Shown: piece after piece, positions 40,669 to 49,805 of the stretch
Numbering within the stretch: the stretch's first letter is position 1
Layout of the letters: each line of letters starts with the position of its first letter
NCBI GenBank assembly: GCA_964507325.1
Contig: CAZDQL010000018.1
Coordinates: forward strand, 1-64,000
Direction of reading: 5' to 3'
Length of the DNA: 64,000 nt
Origin: CAZDQL01 sp964507325
GTDB lineage: Bacteria > Planctomycetota > UBA1135 > GCA-002686595
Program-made: the position numbers and the translations under genes
The notes under the pieces: model-generated
The model's input: the letters and a program-made list of their open reading frames with translations, nothing else
Told to the model about the DNA's origin: nothing
Database searches by the model: none

Positions 40669-43341
40669 CTTCTGGATCCAGCTGGCCGTCAGCAACCTCT
40701 GCGTGTCGGCTGTACTGGCAGCCGTCGCCTACGGTGTGCAGCGCAGCCGGCGCTACCCGCTGGCGGCCCACCTCCTGTGGCTGATCGTGCTGGTGAAGCT
40801 GGTCACGCCACCGCTGTTCACGATGCCGCTGATTCCAGTGGCATCGACGGCCCCGAGTGAGAGCGCGCACGTCGCGGAGGAGAGCGGGCCTTCCCTGGCG
40901 GTGACGGCCGCGGCGGAGACGTCGCTGCGACGAGCCACAACGCCCCAGGTCTCGCCCGCGGAGGCGACCGGATCCGGTCCGTGGTCGATCCACGCTGCGC
41001 TCGTCCTCGTCTGGGCGTTCGGCAGCCTCTGCGCATTCGTCTGGTCGTTGAGCCGCCTCTTCCGCTTCCATCGACTCCTGACTCGATCGTCGAGCCCGGC
41101 CCCCCCGGACGTCGCGCGTCTCGCGCGCGAGCTGGCGGCCCGCTTCGGCCTTCGCCGGGCCCCCGCCGTTCACAGCTCCACGGCCCTGGTCACACCCTTC
41201 GTGTGGTGGATCGGCGGCCGCCTCCGGATCGTGATCCCGGAGCTCCTCATCGAGCAGTCACCCCGCGCGGACCTGCGCATGGTCCTCGCGCACGAGGTCG
41301 CCCACGTGCGGCGTCGAGACCACTGGGTGCGCCTGCTGGAGTGGCTCACCAGTGTCGCCTTCTGGTGGAACCCGATCGCATGGTGGGCACGCCGCAACGT
41401 CCGCATCAACGAAGAGCTGGGCTGCGACGCGCTCGTTCTCGAAACCCTGAGCCCCGAGCGACGCACGTACGCCAACGCGCTGCTGAGCGTCGCCGAGCTC
41501 CTGTCCACGGAGGCGATCCGCCCGCCTGCCGTTGCCAGCGCCATCGACAGCGGCGGGAAACTCGAACAGAGACTCACGATGATCCTCTCGAACCACCTTC
41601 CGAAGACCCCCCGCTGGTTGCTGTCGGCAGTCCTCGCCATCGGCGCAGGCGTCCTTCCCCTGAGCGTCGCCTACGCACAGGATTTCAAGGCGGTCCAAAG
41701 ACGCCTGGGCGGCGCAGTCGAAGCCGGCGAGATCACGCTGGACCAGGCGCGGGCCATGATGGATGCGCTGCGCCGCGTTGCGGGGGACCGGGCCGAGCGA
41801 GACGACGATCTCGAAGGCCGCAGACAGCGCTATGGCTTGCTCGCGCGCAGGGTGAAGGCCGCCGTGGGGAGCGGGGATCTCTCGCGGGAGGAGGCGGAGA
41901 AGAAGCTCATCGAGGCTCGCCAGAAGATGTTCGGCCAGCCCCGTGCGGAAGAACGCCCCGCAGGCGAGCTCCGGATCTACTACGCCGCTATCGAGCGTCG
42001 GTTGAAGGCGGCCGTGGAGCGCGGGGATCTCACGCGCGAGGAGGCGGAGAAGAAGCTGATCGAGACGAGGAAGGAGCTGTTCGGCCAGCCCCGGGCGGAA
42101 GAGCGTCCCGCGGGCGAGCGTCGGGTCTACTACGCCGCGATCGAGCGCCGGTTGAAGGCGGCCGTGGAGCGCGGGGATCTCTCGCGCGAGGAGGCGGAGA
42201 AGAGGCTGATCGAGACTCGCAAGGAGCTCTTCGGCGAGCGTCGCCCAGAGAAGCGTGACGAAGCGGCGCTCAAGGCTCGCTACGAGGAGTACGAGCGTCG
42301 GCTCAAGGCCACTATCGAGCGTGGGGAGCTCTCACGCGAGGAGGCGAAGAAGAAGCTCATCCAGGCACGGGAGGATATGTTCGGCGAGCGTCGCGCGGAG
42401 AAGCGTGACGACGCGGAGCTCAAATCACGCCAGGAGGCGTACGAGCTTCGGATCAGAGCCGCCGTGGAGCGCGGGGACCTCTCGCGGGAGGACGCGAAGA
42501 AGAAGCTCATCGAGGTCAAGGAGAAGACGTCCGGCGAACGTCGCGACCAGAAGCGTGACGAAGCGAAGCCCAAGACCCGCTACGAGGGGATCGAGCGTCG
42601 GGTGAAAGCCGCTGTCGAGCGCGGGGACCTCACGCGCGAGGAGGCGAAGAAGAAGCTCATCGAGTTCAAGGAGAAGACATCCGGCGAGCGTCGCGACCTG
42701 ACGCGTGGCGAAGCGAAGCCCAAGACACGCTACGAGGGGATCGAGCGTCGGGTGAAAGCTGCCGTGGAGCGCGGGGACCTCANNNNNNNNNNNNNNNNNN
42801 NNNNNNNNNNNNNNNNNNNNNNNNNNNNNNNNNNNNNNNNNNNNNNNNNNNNNNNNNNNNNNNNNNNNNNNNNNNNNNNNNNCGCTACGAGGGGATCGAG
42901 CGTCGGGTGAAAGCTGCCGTGGAGCGCGGGGACCTCACGCGCGAGGAGGCGAAGAAGAAGCTCATCGAGTTCAATGAGAAGACTTCCGGCGAGCGTCGCG
43001 ACCTGACGCGTGACGAAGCAGCGCTCAAGACTCGCTACGAGGCGCTCGAGCGCAAGCTGAAGGCGGCCGTGGAGCGCGGGGACCTCACGCGCGAAGAGGC
43101 GGAGAAGAAGTTCATCCAGGCTCGCAAGGAGATGTCCGGCGAGCGTCGCGACCAGAAGCGTGACGAAGCGGGCCTCGAGGCTCGCTACGAGGCGCTCGAG
43201 CGTCGGGTGAAGGCCGCTCTCGAGCGCGGAGACCTCTCATACGAGGACGCGGAGAAGAAGCTCATCGAAGCCAAGAAGAAGCTGATCGGGAGCAAGAAGA
43301 CCGAACGAAGCGGCCGCGAACCGAACCGCAGAGAGCGATAG
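40661..43341 (+). CDS. BlaR1-like M56 membrane protease with 50-residue tandem repeats (assembly gap inside)
   Basis: The GTG at 40661 overlaps blaI. Membrane helices lie near residues 7-25, 35-57, 108-130 and 322-342. The M56 zinc site is HEVAH (211-215) with Glu in NEELGCD (about 251). After the last helix the protein is a series of 50-residue helical repeats of the type RRLKAAVERGDLTREEAEKK, with no penicillin-binding sensor domain. The 100 N at 42783-42882 lie within the array and break the frame. If the repeats stay regular the true gap is 95 bases (or 95 plus a multiple of 150), which restores one frame and gives about 891 residues. It probably senses an envelope signal and triggers loss of the BlaI-like repressor. 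The extracytoplasmic ligand is unknown. Confidence 0.82.
41708..43260 (+). repeat. 150-bp tandem repeat array coding 50-residue helical units
   Basis: Equivalent bases recur at 41855, 42005, 42155, 42305, 42455, 42605 and 42755, exactly 150 bases apart, and again at 42910, 43060 and 43210 after the gap. A degenerate first unit starts near 41708. The core codes for xxKAAVERGDLxxEEAxKKLIExx. Neighbouring units 42605 and 42755 are nearly identical, which explains the failed assembly between them. Confidence 0.9.
42783..42882. other. Assembly gap (100 N)
   Basis: Exactly 100 unknown bases, evidently a scaffold placeholder. The phase of the flanking 150-bp repeats shows that the real length cannot be 100; 95, 245 or 395 bases would keep both the repeat phase and the reading frame. 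Confidence 0.95.
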
Positions 43342-43371
43342 GTTCGCGGCGGGGACCCCAGGTCGAGCGGA

Positions 43372-44319
43372 CTACTTCGCGTCGGCCTCGGTCAACGCCA
43401 CCATCGCCTTCCCCATCCCCTCGCCGATCAGGTAGTAGGTCTCGGCGTTGCTGTTCCAGTGGTAGCCCTGTCCCGAGGGGGACACCTCCTTCGGGCGGAA
43501 GAAGCCGCGCGTAGGCACGAAGGCCACGCTGCCGCGGAACTCCTCTCGCTCGGCCACGGCCGCCTGGGCTTTCATCAGGGAGAGCGCGCGGGGGTGCTTC
43601 TCCTCCCATCCGCTCATCCCCGTCTCCGCGATCACGAAGGGTAGGCCGGGCACGCCGAGCTCCTTGCGCACGTCCCGGATGAAGCAGGCGAGGTTCTCCT
43701 CGTAGGCGTCGTTGAACTGCTGGTTGACGCGGTCGTTCCAGCCCTGGTGCCAACCGAAGCCGACGATCTCGTAGCCCTCGCCGCCGTAGTCCGGGAAGCG
43801 CTCTGCGAGGCCGCCGAGCACCTTGCGCACCTCCTCGAAGAGCGCCGTGTAGTTCGGACCCACCTCCCCGCCCGCGCTCGGCGGGCGGAAGTCCACCGCC
43901 AGACTCTTGCCGCCCCAGGCGACCTTGACGAGCAGCACCTGCTCGTCGAAGTGCTCCCCGACGACGTGCCCGAAGCCGAGCTCCGGCCCGATCGCGCTCT
44001 CGCGCGCGCCAAAACCCACCGAGAGCTCCCCGTGCACGTCGCGCGCCCCGGTGAAGGAGATCCACACGTCCTCGCGGCGGACCCAGTCGCCCTTGCCGTC
44101 GACGAGATGCCCGAAGCGCTCTTGCGTCTTCTCGTCACGGACGAGGTGCTCGAGGCTCCCCTGGCCGCCGTTGCGGTCCTCGCGCGCCTCGACCTGGCCG
44201 GCGCCGACCATGTTCGACTGACCGGCGAGGACGAAGACCTTGAGGGGATCGTCCGCGCGGGCCGGGGACGAGAGGAGGAGCGGGAGGAGCGCACCGGCGA
44301 GGAGACGGATGGAGATCAT
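43372..44319 (-). CDS. Exported SGNH / sialate O-acetylesterase-like esterase
   Basis: The ATG at 44319 gives a signal peptide (MISIRLLAGALLPLLLSSPARA) and 315 residues, although the frame is open much further upstream. The SASA/DUF303 carbohydrate esterase motifs are present: VFVLAGQSNMVGAG with the nucleophile Ser, VAWGGKSL for the oxyanion hole, GFGWHQGWND, and a terminal GYHWNSNAETYYLIG with the catalytic His. Such enzymes remove acetyl or other acyl groups from polysaccharides (sialic acid, xylan or pectin type). A -10-like TATCCT (44346-44351, minus strand) precedes the start. It is divergent from the DUF6288-like gene. Confidence 0.85.
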   Translation of the reverse strand: MISIRLLAGALLPLLLSSPARADDPLKVFVLAGQSNMVGAGQVEAREDRNGGQGSLEHLVRDEKTQERFGHLVDGKGDWVRREDVWISFTGARDVHGELSVGFGARESAIGPELGFGHVVGEHFDEQVLLVKVAWGGKSLAVDFRPPSAGGEVGPNYTALFEEVRKVLGGLAERFPDYGGEGYEIVGFGWHQGWNDRVNQQFNDAYEENLACFIRDVRKELGVPGLPFVIAETGMSGWEEKHPRALSLMKAQAAVAEREEFRGSVAFVPTRGFFRPKEVSPSGQGYHWNSNAETYYLIGEGMGKAMVALTEADAK

Positions 44320-44434
44320 GTTCAGTCCAGTCAGGGGACAGCCTGAGGATAGGCGCCCGCGCCTCGCCCGGGAACCACCCGCCGCCCTCGCACGATGGAC
44401 CTCTCGCGGGAGGCGCAGTAGCCTCGGCTGCTCC
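44320..44434. promoter_or_regulatory. Divergent promoter region
   Basis: Two -10-like boxes point outward: TATCCT (44346-44351, minus strand) for the esterase and TAGCCT (44419-44424, plus strand) for the DUF6288-like gene. The latter ends ten bases before its ATG without a Shine-Dalgarno sequence. Confidence 0.4.
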
Positions 44435-46903
44435 ATGCACTCCCCCCTTTGTCCGCGCTCCATCGAGCCCCTCGCCGCGGCTGCTCTGGCGCTGCTCCTC
44501 CTCGCCTCCCCGGCCGCCGCGTTCCAGCGCAACACCCCCCCCCTCCCCGACCTCACCGCCGGCGGGACCACCGACGGCAAGCACGACTGGAACCTCGGCC
44601 CCACGGGAGCGCGCGGTTGGATGTGGGGCTGGAAGCTGGAGACCACCGACGCGCGCCAGGTGCTCGTCACGGCTGTCGAGCCCGGCTCCCCCGCCGCGGG
44701 CGTGCTCGCGGTGGGCGACGTGATCCTCGGCGTGGGCGCAGCGCCGTTCACGCGCGACCCGCGCAGGGCCCTGGGGGACGCGATCACCGCCGCGGAGGGG
44801 CGCGCGGGCGGCGGGCGCCTCGAGCTCCTGCGCTGGCGCGAAGGGAAGCGCGAGCCGGTCACCCTCGAGCTCCCCGTCCTCGGCGACTTCGCCGACGGCG
44901 CACCCTGGGACTGCCCCAAGTCCGCCAGGATCCTCGAGCAGGCCTGCGAGCACATCGCCGGCCACATGCAGGGCGACATCGACGGGATGATGAACGCCCT
45001 GGCCCTGCTCGCCAGCGGGGAGCAGCAGTACCGCCCGCTGGTCCAGAAGCTCGCCCACGAGGTGGGCGACCCCTCCGTGGAGCTCACCCTCGAGGGGCGC
45101 ACCTCCGGGCTCCTCTCCTGGCAGTGGGGCTACCGCAACCTGTTCCTCTGCGAGTACCACCTCGCCACGCAGGACCGGCGGGTGCTGCCGGCGATCGCCG
45201 AGTACTCCACCACGATCGCCCAGGGGCAGAGCGGCGTCGGCACCTGGGGACACGGCATGGCCTGGCCCGACCTGAACGGCGGCCGTCTGCACGGGCGGCT
45301 CGGCGGCTACGGCGCCCTGAACCAGGCGGGGCTCGTCTGCCACCTCTCACTGGTGCTCGCCCGCAGGTGCGGCATCGAGGACCCCGAGATCGACGCCGCC
45401 ATCGCGAGGGCGAACCGCTTCGCCGCCTTCTACGCGGGCAAGGGCGCCATCCCTTACGGGGACCACCGCCCCGGCTGGAACGTCCACGACGACAACGGCA
45501 AGAACTCGATCGCGGCCCTGATCTTCGACCTGCAGGGGATGGACGAGGAGGCGCGCTTCTTCGCGCGCATGACGGTCGCCTCCTACGGCGAGCGGGAGCG
45601 CGGCCACACCGGCAACTACTTCAGCTACCTGTGGGGCCCACTGGGTGCGGCGCGCGTGGGCCCCGATGCCGTGGCCGCCTTCCTGCGCGAGCAGCGCTGG
45701 TACTTCGACCTGGCGCGCTCCTGCGACGGGAGCTTCCCCTACCAGGGGGGCGCGGGGATGGAGGGGGGCGAGCACAAGTACGGGAACTGGGACTGCACCG
45801 CCGTCTTCGTCCTCGCCAGCACGCTGCCGCGCAAGGAGCTCTACCTGACCGGCAAGGGCAGCGACCCCGAGAACGCGCTCGTCGGGGCCGAGCTGGAGGA
45901 GGCCCTCGCCGCGGGGCGCGGCTTCGACTCCTGGAGCATGGCGAGCGAGCACTACGCAGCCATGCCGGCAGGGGGGCTCCTGCGCCTCCTGGAGAGCTGG
46001 TCGCCCGCGGTGCGCTCGCGCGCCGCCTCGGCGCTGGCGGAGAAGGAGGGCGAGCACGTACCCGCGTTGATCGGGCTCCTGAGCCAGGAGCCGCTCGACG
46101 CGCGCTACGGCGCCTGTCAAGCCCTCGCCGCGCTGGGCCCGGCGGCCGCCGACGCCGTGCCCGCACTGACGGAGATCCTGCGCGAGGACGACGTCTGGCT
46201 GCGCATCCAGGCCGCCTACGCCCTGGCCAGCATCGGCGACGCGGCCCGCGGGGCGGCTCCCGCCCTGCTCGAGCTCGCCCTGCGCGACGACCCCGACGAC
46301 CCGCGCCAGTTCACCCAGCGCTACCTCGCCTTCTGCCTCTTCTACCCCGGTGGTGCCTTGAAGATGCGCGGCTTGCTGGCGCGCTCCCTCGACGGCATCG
46401 ACCGCGAGCTGCTGCTGGCCGCCGTCGAGCGCCTGCTCGCGAACGACGACGGTCGCGCCCGGGGCGCCGTCGGCACCGTCTACGAGAACCTCACCCTGGA
46501 GGAGATCGCGCCGCTGCTGCCGGCGATCGTGGAGGCGATCCGCACGCCCTCGCCGAGCGGCGTGATGTTCGCGAACGACATTCGCCTGCGCGGGCTAGAC
46601 CTCCTGGCGCGCCACCGCATCCGCGAGGGGATGGAGCTCTGCATCCCGGCGATGGACATCGACCAGTGGGGCAAGAAGAACCGCATCCAGCGCGGCCTGC
46701 GCACCCTCGCGACCTATGGCGGCGCGGCGAAACCCATCCTGCCCGACCTGCGCGACCTCGAGCGCAGCCTCGAGGCCCACCGCGAGGCCCGCAACCTCGG
46801 CGAGCAGATCGCGCTCTGCCGGGAGACGATCGCGACGATCGAGGCCGCGCCGGATGAAGAGCCGCTGCGGACGGTGGCGGAGCTCGTGGGCCGGGGGAAC
46901 TAG
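44435..46903 (+). CDS. Exported PDZ/HEAT protein, DUF6288-like (copy 2)
   Basis: The ATG at 44435 yields a signal peptide (residues 1-29) and 822 residues; the longer upstream frame has no signal. The layout equals that of the gene at 24986-27406: a PDZ-like domain near residues 60-130 (GSPAAGVLAVGDVILGVGA), a helical barrel with GKGAIPYGDHRPGW and RGHTGNYFSYLWG, HEAT-like repeats near 520-600 (DDVWLRIQAAYALASIGD), and a helical tail with VFANDIRLRGLDLLARHRI. Long stretches align with copy 1 by eye. The role is unknown; in this genome it occurs near glycan-active enzymes both times. The family name is from memory. Confidence 0.72.
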   Translation: MHSPLCPRSIEPLAAAALALLLLASPAAAFQRNTPPLPDLTAGGTTDGKHDWNLGPTGARGWMWGWKLETTDARQVLVTAVEPGSPAAGVLAVGDVILGVGAAPFTRDPRRALGDAITAAEGRAGGGRLELLRWREGKREPVTLELPVLGDFADGAPWDCPKSARILEQACEHIAGHMQGDIDGMMNALALLASGEQQYRPLVQKLAHEVGDPSVELTLEGRTSGLLSWQWGYRNLFLCEYHLATQDRRVLPAIAEYSTTIAQGQSGVGTWGHGMAWPDLNGGRLHGRLGGYGALNQAGLVCHLSLVLARRCGIEDPEIDAAIARANRFAAFYAGKGAIPYGDHRPGWNVHDDNGKNSIAALIFDLQGMDEEARFFARMTVASYGERERGHTGNYFSYLWGPLGAARVGPDAVAAFLREQRWYFDLARSCDGSFPYQGGAGMEGGEHKYGNWDCTAVFVLASTLPRKELYLTGKGSDPENALVGAELEEALAAGRGFDSWSMASEHYAAMPAGGLLRLLESWSPAVRSRAASALAEKEGEHVPALIGLLSQEPLDARYGACQALAALGPAAADAVPALTEILREDDVWLRIQAAYALASIGDAARGAAPALLELALRDDPDDPRQFTQRYLAFCLFYPGGALKMRGLLARSLDGIDRELLLAAVERLLANDDGRARGAVGTVYENLTLEEIAPLLPAIVEAIRTPSPSGVMFANDIRLRGLDLLARHRIREGMELCIPAMDIDQWGKKNRIQRGLRTLATYGGAAKPILPDLRDLERSLEAHREARNLGEQIALCRETIATIEAAPDEEPLRTVAELVGRGN

Positions 46904-46908
46904 CCCGG

Positions 46909-48336
46909 TCAGCGCTCGAGGATCGGGTCCACCCAGATGGTGTGGGCGGAGCGGTTGACGTCACTGCAGACGATGCGCAGCTCCAGGGTCTTGACGCGCT
47001 TCACGCTGACCTTGAAGCGCTGGACGTCCCGCACCGTGGTCAAGGGCTCCGAGCTCCAGATCAAGCGACCGTCCCCGAAGATCCTGAAGTCCAACGGCGC
47101 GGTGAAGGTCGCGTGGCTGGTGTCGTTGATGGCGACCTGGCCCACCAGGGTCTCCCACGCGCGGCCCAGGTCGTAGCGCACGACCGCGTCGTTGCCCAGC
47201 GCACCGGCGTGCAGCGCCAGCGAGTGCAGCTTCAGCACGCCGCCGATCTGCACGACGTCATCGCCGAGCCCCATCCAGCCGTCCTTGCCCAGCTCACCCA
47301 GGGGGGCGTGGAGGAAGATCTCGGTCAGGTCCGCCAGGAAGATCTGGTCCGGCCCGAAGTCCGTGCGGATCTCGTCGCGCTCCTCTTCGATCTTGCCGCG
47401 ATCCAGGAGATCGGCCGTGCCGGCGACGGCGGCCGCGTACCAGTGATCGGCCCGCCGGAAGAAGGCCTCCCGCAGGGGGCCCTTGCGCTCCTTCTTGGCG
47501 ATCTCGCGCCAGCGACGGGCGAGGTCCAGCTGGGCGGCCTGCGCGGCGTCTTCACTCGCCTGCTCGAAGCGTTCCTCACGCTCCAAGGCCTCGCCGAGCT
47601 TGGAGTCGACCCCGTGGGCCAGGTGTGGCAGGGCCCCATCCCAGTCCTCCCGCACGGCGAGCAGGAAGCGGGCGACGTCCAGATGCGCCCGGATGCTCTC
47701 GGGGTCGGTCTCGAGCTTGCTCTCCGCGCGCTGGGCATTCTTGGCGAGCTTCTGCCAGGCGGTGGTCTCGCCGGTCAGGATTCGGACGCGCTCGCGCACG
47801 ACCCCGAGACCGTTGGCCTTGGCGATCTCCTCCGCCTTGGCGAGCAGGGTCTTCGCGGCGTCGAAGTCCCCCGCGCGGGCCCCGTTCTCGGCGAGCACCA
47901 GGCAACGCTCGGCGATGCGCACGCCCGTCACCGCTCCGTCCCTCTGGGGATCGTAGAGCTCGAAGGCCCAGAGGCTGACCTGGAGCTCATCGACGCTGTA
48001 GGCCGCGAGCAGCTGGTCGAGGAGCTCGAGGAAGAACCTGGCGTCCGGGGAGCGTCCGGCGGCTCGAACGGACTCCTCGAGCAGCACGAAGTGGGCGGCC
48101 TCGCCGACGACCGCGAGGTCGGCCTGCGCCCGCAGGGTTCGAGCGAGCTCGAGGGCGGCCTCCGGCTCCTTCTGCTTCAGCTCCTCCGCGTAGAACTCGC
48201 GCAGCTTGCCACGCGCCTCCTCCAGCTCCTCAGCGCTGGGGACCGCGTACTTCTCCTGCACGGATTGCGCGGAGGCGGGAGCGAGGACGAGGGCCAGGAC
48301 GAACAGGCCGAGTACGAAACGTGCTAGGGAAGCCAC
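46909..48336 (-). CDS. Exported protein with C-terminal NPCBM carbohydrate-binding-like domain
   Basis: I choose the GTG at 48336, which begins directly before the signal peptide (residues about 5-25, ending APASAQ) and lies six bases after a -10-like TATGAT, giving a leaderless 475-residue product. The central part (about 40-330) is alpha-helical and Ala/Glu/Leu-rich, like TPR or coiled-coil segments. The last 130 residues resemble an NPCBM/NEW2 beta-sandwich: LHSLALHAGALGNDAVVRYD, AINDTSHATFTAPLDFRIFG and SVKRVKTLELRIVC. That module binds sugars or sits beside glycosidase domains. No catalytic site is visible. It ends five bases from the convergent DUF6288-like gene and is divergent from the thioredoxin/PDZ gene. 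Confidence 0.68.
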   Translation of the reverse strand: MASLARFVLGLFVLALVLAPASAQSVQEKYAVPSAEELEEARGKLREFYAEELKQKEPEAALELARTLRAQADLAVVGEAAHFVLLEESVRAAGRSPDARFFLELLDQLLAAYSVDELQVSLWAFELYDPQRDGAVTGVRIAERCLVLAENGARAGDFDAAKTLLAKAEEIAKANGLGVVRERVRILTGETTAWQKLAKNAQRAESKLETDPESIRAHLDVARFLLAVREDWDGALPHLAHGVDSKLGEALEREERFEQASEDAAQAAQLDLARRWREIAKKERKGPLREAFFRRADHWYAAAVAGTADLLDRGKIEEERDEIRTDFGPDQIFLADLTEIFLHAPLGELGKDGWMGLGDDVVQIGGVLKLHSLALHAGALGNDAVVRYDLGRAWETLVGQVAINDTSHATFTAPLDFRIFGDGRLIWSSEPLTTVRDVQRFKVSVKRVKTLELRIVCSDVNRSAHTIWVDPILER

Positions 48337-48379
48337 CTGGGCATCATATCGTCGCTCCACTCGCTGTAAGGTGGCTCCG
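48337..48379. promoter_or_regulatory. Compact divergent promoter pair, both apparently leaderless
   Basis: Only 43 bases separate the start codons. TATGAT (48343-48348, minus strand) ends six bases before the leftward GTG. TAAGGT (48367-48372, plus strand) ends seven bases before the rightward ATG. No Shine-Dalgarno sequence fits in either direction. Confidence 0.5.
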
Positions 48380-49792
48380 ATGCGCGTGGTGGGCACGCCG
48401 CGATCCTGGATTGACATGCGACTTGGCTGGATGGGGGCTCTGACCGGTCTTCTGACCCTCGGCCTCACCCTGGGTGGGGTGGAGGGTTCTTTCGGGGGTG
48501 TGGGGGCGGCGGCCGGCGCGAGGGGGAAACCCCCGGAGGTTCGGGACAAGCCCTGGGAGGAGATCCTCGGCCCGGCGCAGGGCTCCTGGCCCGAGCCCCT
48601 GCCCGAACTCGAATGGCGGTCCGATCTACGGCAGGCGCTCCTGGAGGCGCGCGAGAGCGGGCGGCCCCTGCTCGTGACGGCGCGCTGTCAACCCTGCCAG
48701 CAGTGCGCCACGATCGACAAGCAGGTCCTCGACGGTGGTCCCGAGCTCACCCCGCTCCTCAGTCGCTTCATCACCGTGCGACTCACCGACGCGCTGGACC
48801 TCGATCTCGCGCTCCTGCCCGTGGAGGGATTCCAGGACCTGGACGCTTCGTGGTGGGTCTACTTCCTCTCCCCGGAGGGACGCACCTACGGCGTCTTCGG
48901 CGGACGCGACGAGATCTCCGATGCGACGCGCGTGAGCGTCCGCGCCATGGTCAACACCCTGCGGCGCGTCCTCGACCATCACGGGGATCCGCGGCGTGCG
49001 CGCTGGGACATCGACGGGCCGTTGCCGGCCGAGCCAAGGAGCGCGCGCGAGTTGCCTGGCTACCGCTCCTGGCGGGAGTGGTCTCCCGATGCTCCCAATC
49101 AGGACTGCCTGCACTGCCATCAGGTGGTTGAGATCCTGCGCCATCCCGCGATCGACGCGGGGACCTTCGACGTCGAGAGGGACGTCGCAATCTGGCCCTA
49201 TCCGGAGAACATCGGCCTGAGTGTGGACCGGGATCACGGTCTGAAGGTGACGGCGGTCGTGCCGGGAAGCCCGGCCTCCAAAGCGGGCGCGCAGATCGGT
49301 GACGAGCTGGCGATGGCCGGCGGGCGTCGCCTCTTCGGCCAGACCGACCTGCGCGCTGTGCTGCATCGCGAAGCCTGGCCCGCGGGAGAGGTCGAGCTCG
49401 GGTGGCTGCGGGGGGGCCACCTGCACACGGCCCAGCTCACCCTTGAGCCGGGGTGGCGCACCACGGTGCTCGACTGGCGGATGTCGATCTCCCAGGGGAA
49501 CATCGGGCCTTCTCCGGGCTTCTTCCCCCTGCGCGGGCGACGTCGCGACGGCGCGGACCCGGGGATGGCGGTCTCGCCCTTCTTCGGCAGAGCGAGCTCG
49601 ACGAGCCCGGCCTTCCAAGCCGGTCTCCGCCCCGGGCACGTCATCGTGGCGGTCAACGGCGAGAGCCCGGACCTTCACAGTCGGCCCTTCCTGGTCTGGT
49701 TCCGCCTGAATCACCCCGTGGGAAGCGAGATTACCTTGACCGTGCTCGAGGGGGAGCAGCGCAAGGAGATCCGCTACACACCTGAGATGTAG
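48380..49792 (+). CDS. Exported thioredoxin-like / single-haem / double PDZ protein
   Basis: The ATG at 48380 sits seven bases after TAAGGT and gives 470 residues; an ATG at 48416 inside the frame could also start the signal peptide (MRLGWMGALTGLLTLGL). Residues about 70-190 resemble a thioredoxin fold with a cysteine-rich CQPCQQC (Cys103, 106, 109). A c-type haem motif CLHCH is at 243-247. Two PDZ-like domains follow at about 275-365 (VVPGSPASKAGAQIGDEL) and 385-465 (FQAGLRPGHVIVAVNGES). Redox and haem motifs together suggest a periplasmic electron-transfer or redox-sensing role. The next gene starts 13 bases after the stop, probably in one operon. Confidence 0.68.
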   Translation: MRVVGTPRSWIDMRLGWMGALTGLLTLGLTLGGVEGSFGGVGAAAGARGKPPEVRDKPWEEILGPAQGSWPEPLPELEWRSDLRQALLEARESGRPLLVTARCQPCQQCATIDKQVLDGGPELTPLLSRFITVRLTDALDLDLALLPVEGFQDLDASWWVYFLSPEGRTYGVFGGRDEISDATRVSVRAMVNTLRRVLDHHGDPRRARWDIDGPLPAEPRSARELPGYRSWREWSPDAPNQDCLHCHQVVEILRHPAIDAGTFDVERDVAIWPYPENIGLSVDRDHGLKVTAVVPGSPASKAGAQIGDELAMAGGRRLFGQTDLRAVLHREAWPAGEVELGWLRGGHLHTAQLTLEPGWRTTVLDWRMSISQGNIGPSPGFFPLRGRRRDGADPGMAVSPFFGRASSTSPAFQAGLRPGHVIVAVNGESPDLHSRPFLVWFRLNHPVGSEITLTVLEGEQRKEIRYTPEM

Positions 49793-49805
49793 AACGGTAG
49801 GAGCG

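Noticed and set aside
41855..43260. CRISPR-like or minisatellite non-coding array
   Set aside because: The 150-bp repeats are coding, keep one reading frame and have no unique spacers.
40661..43341. Beta-lactam sensor of a resistance operon
   Set aside because: The M56 and BlaI parts are present, but there is no penicillin-binding domain and no beta-lactamase gene nearby.
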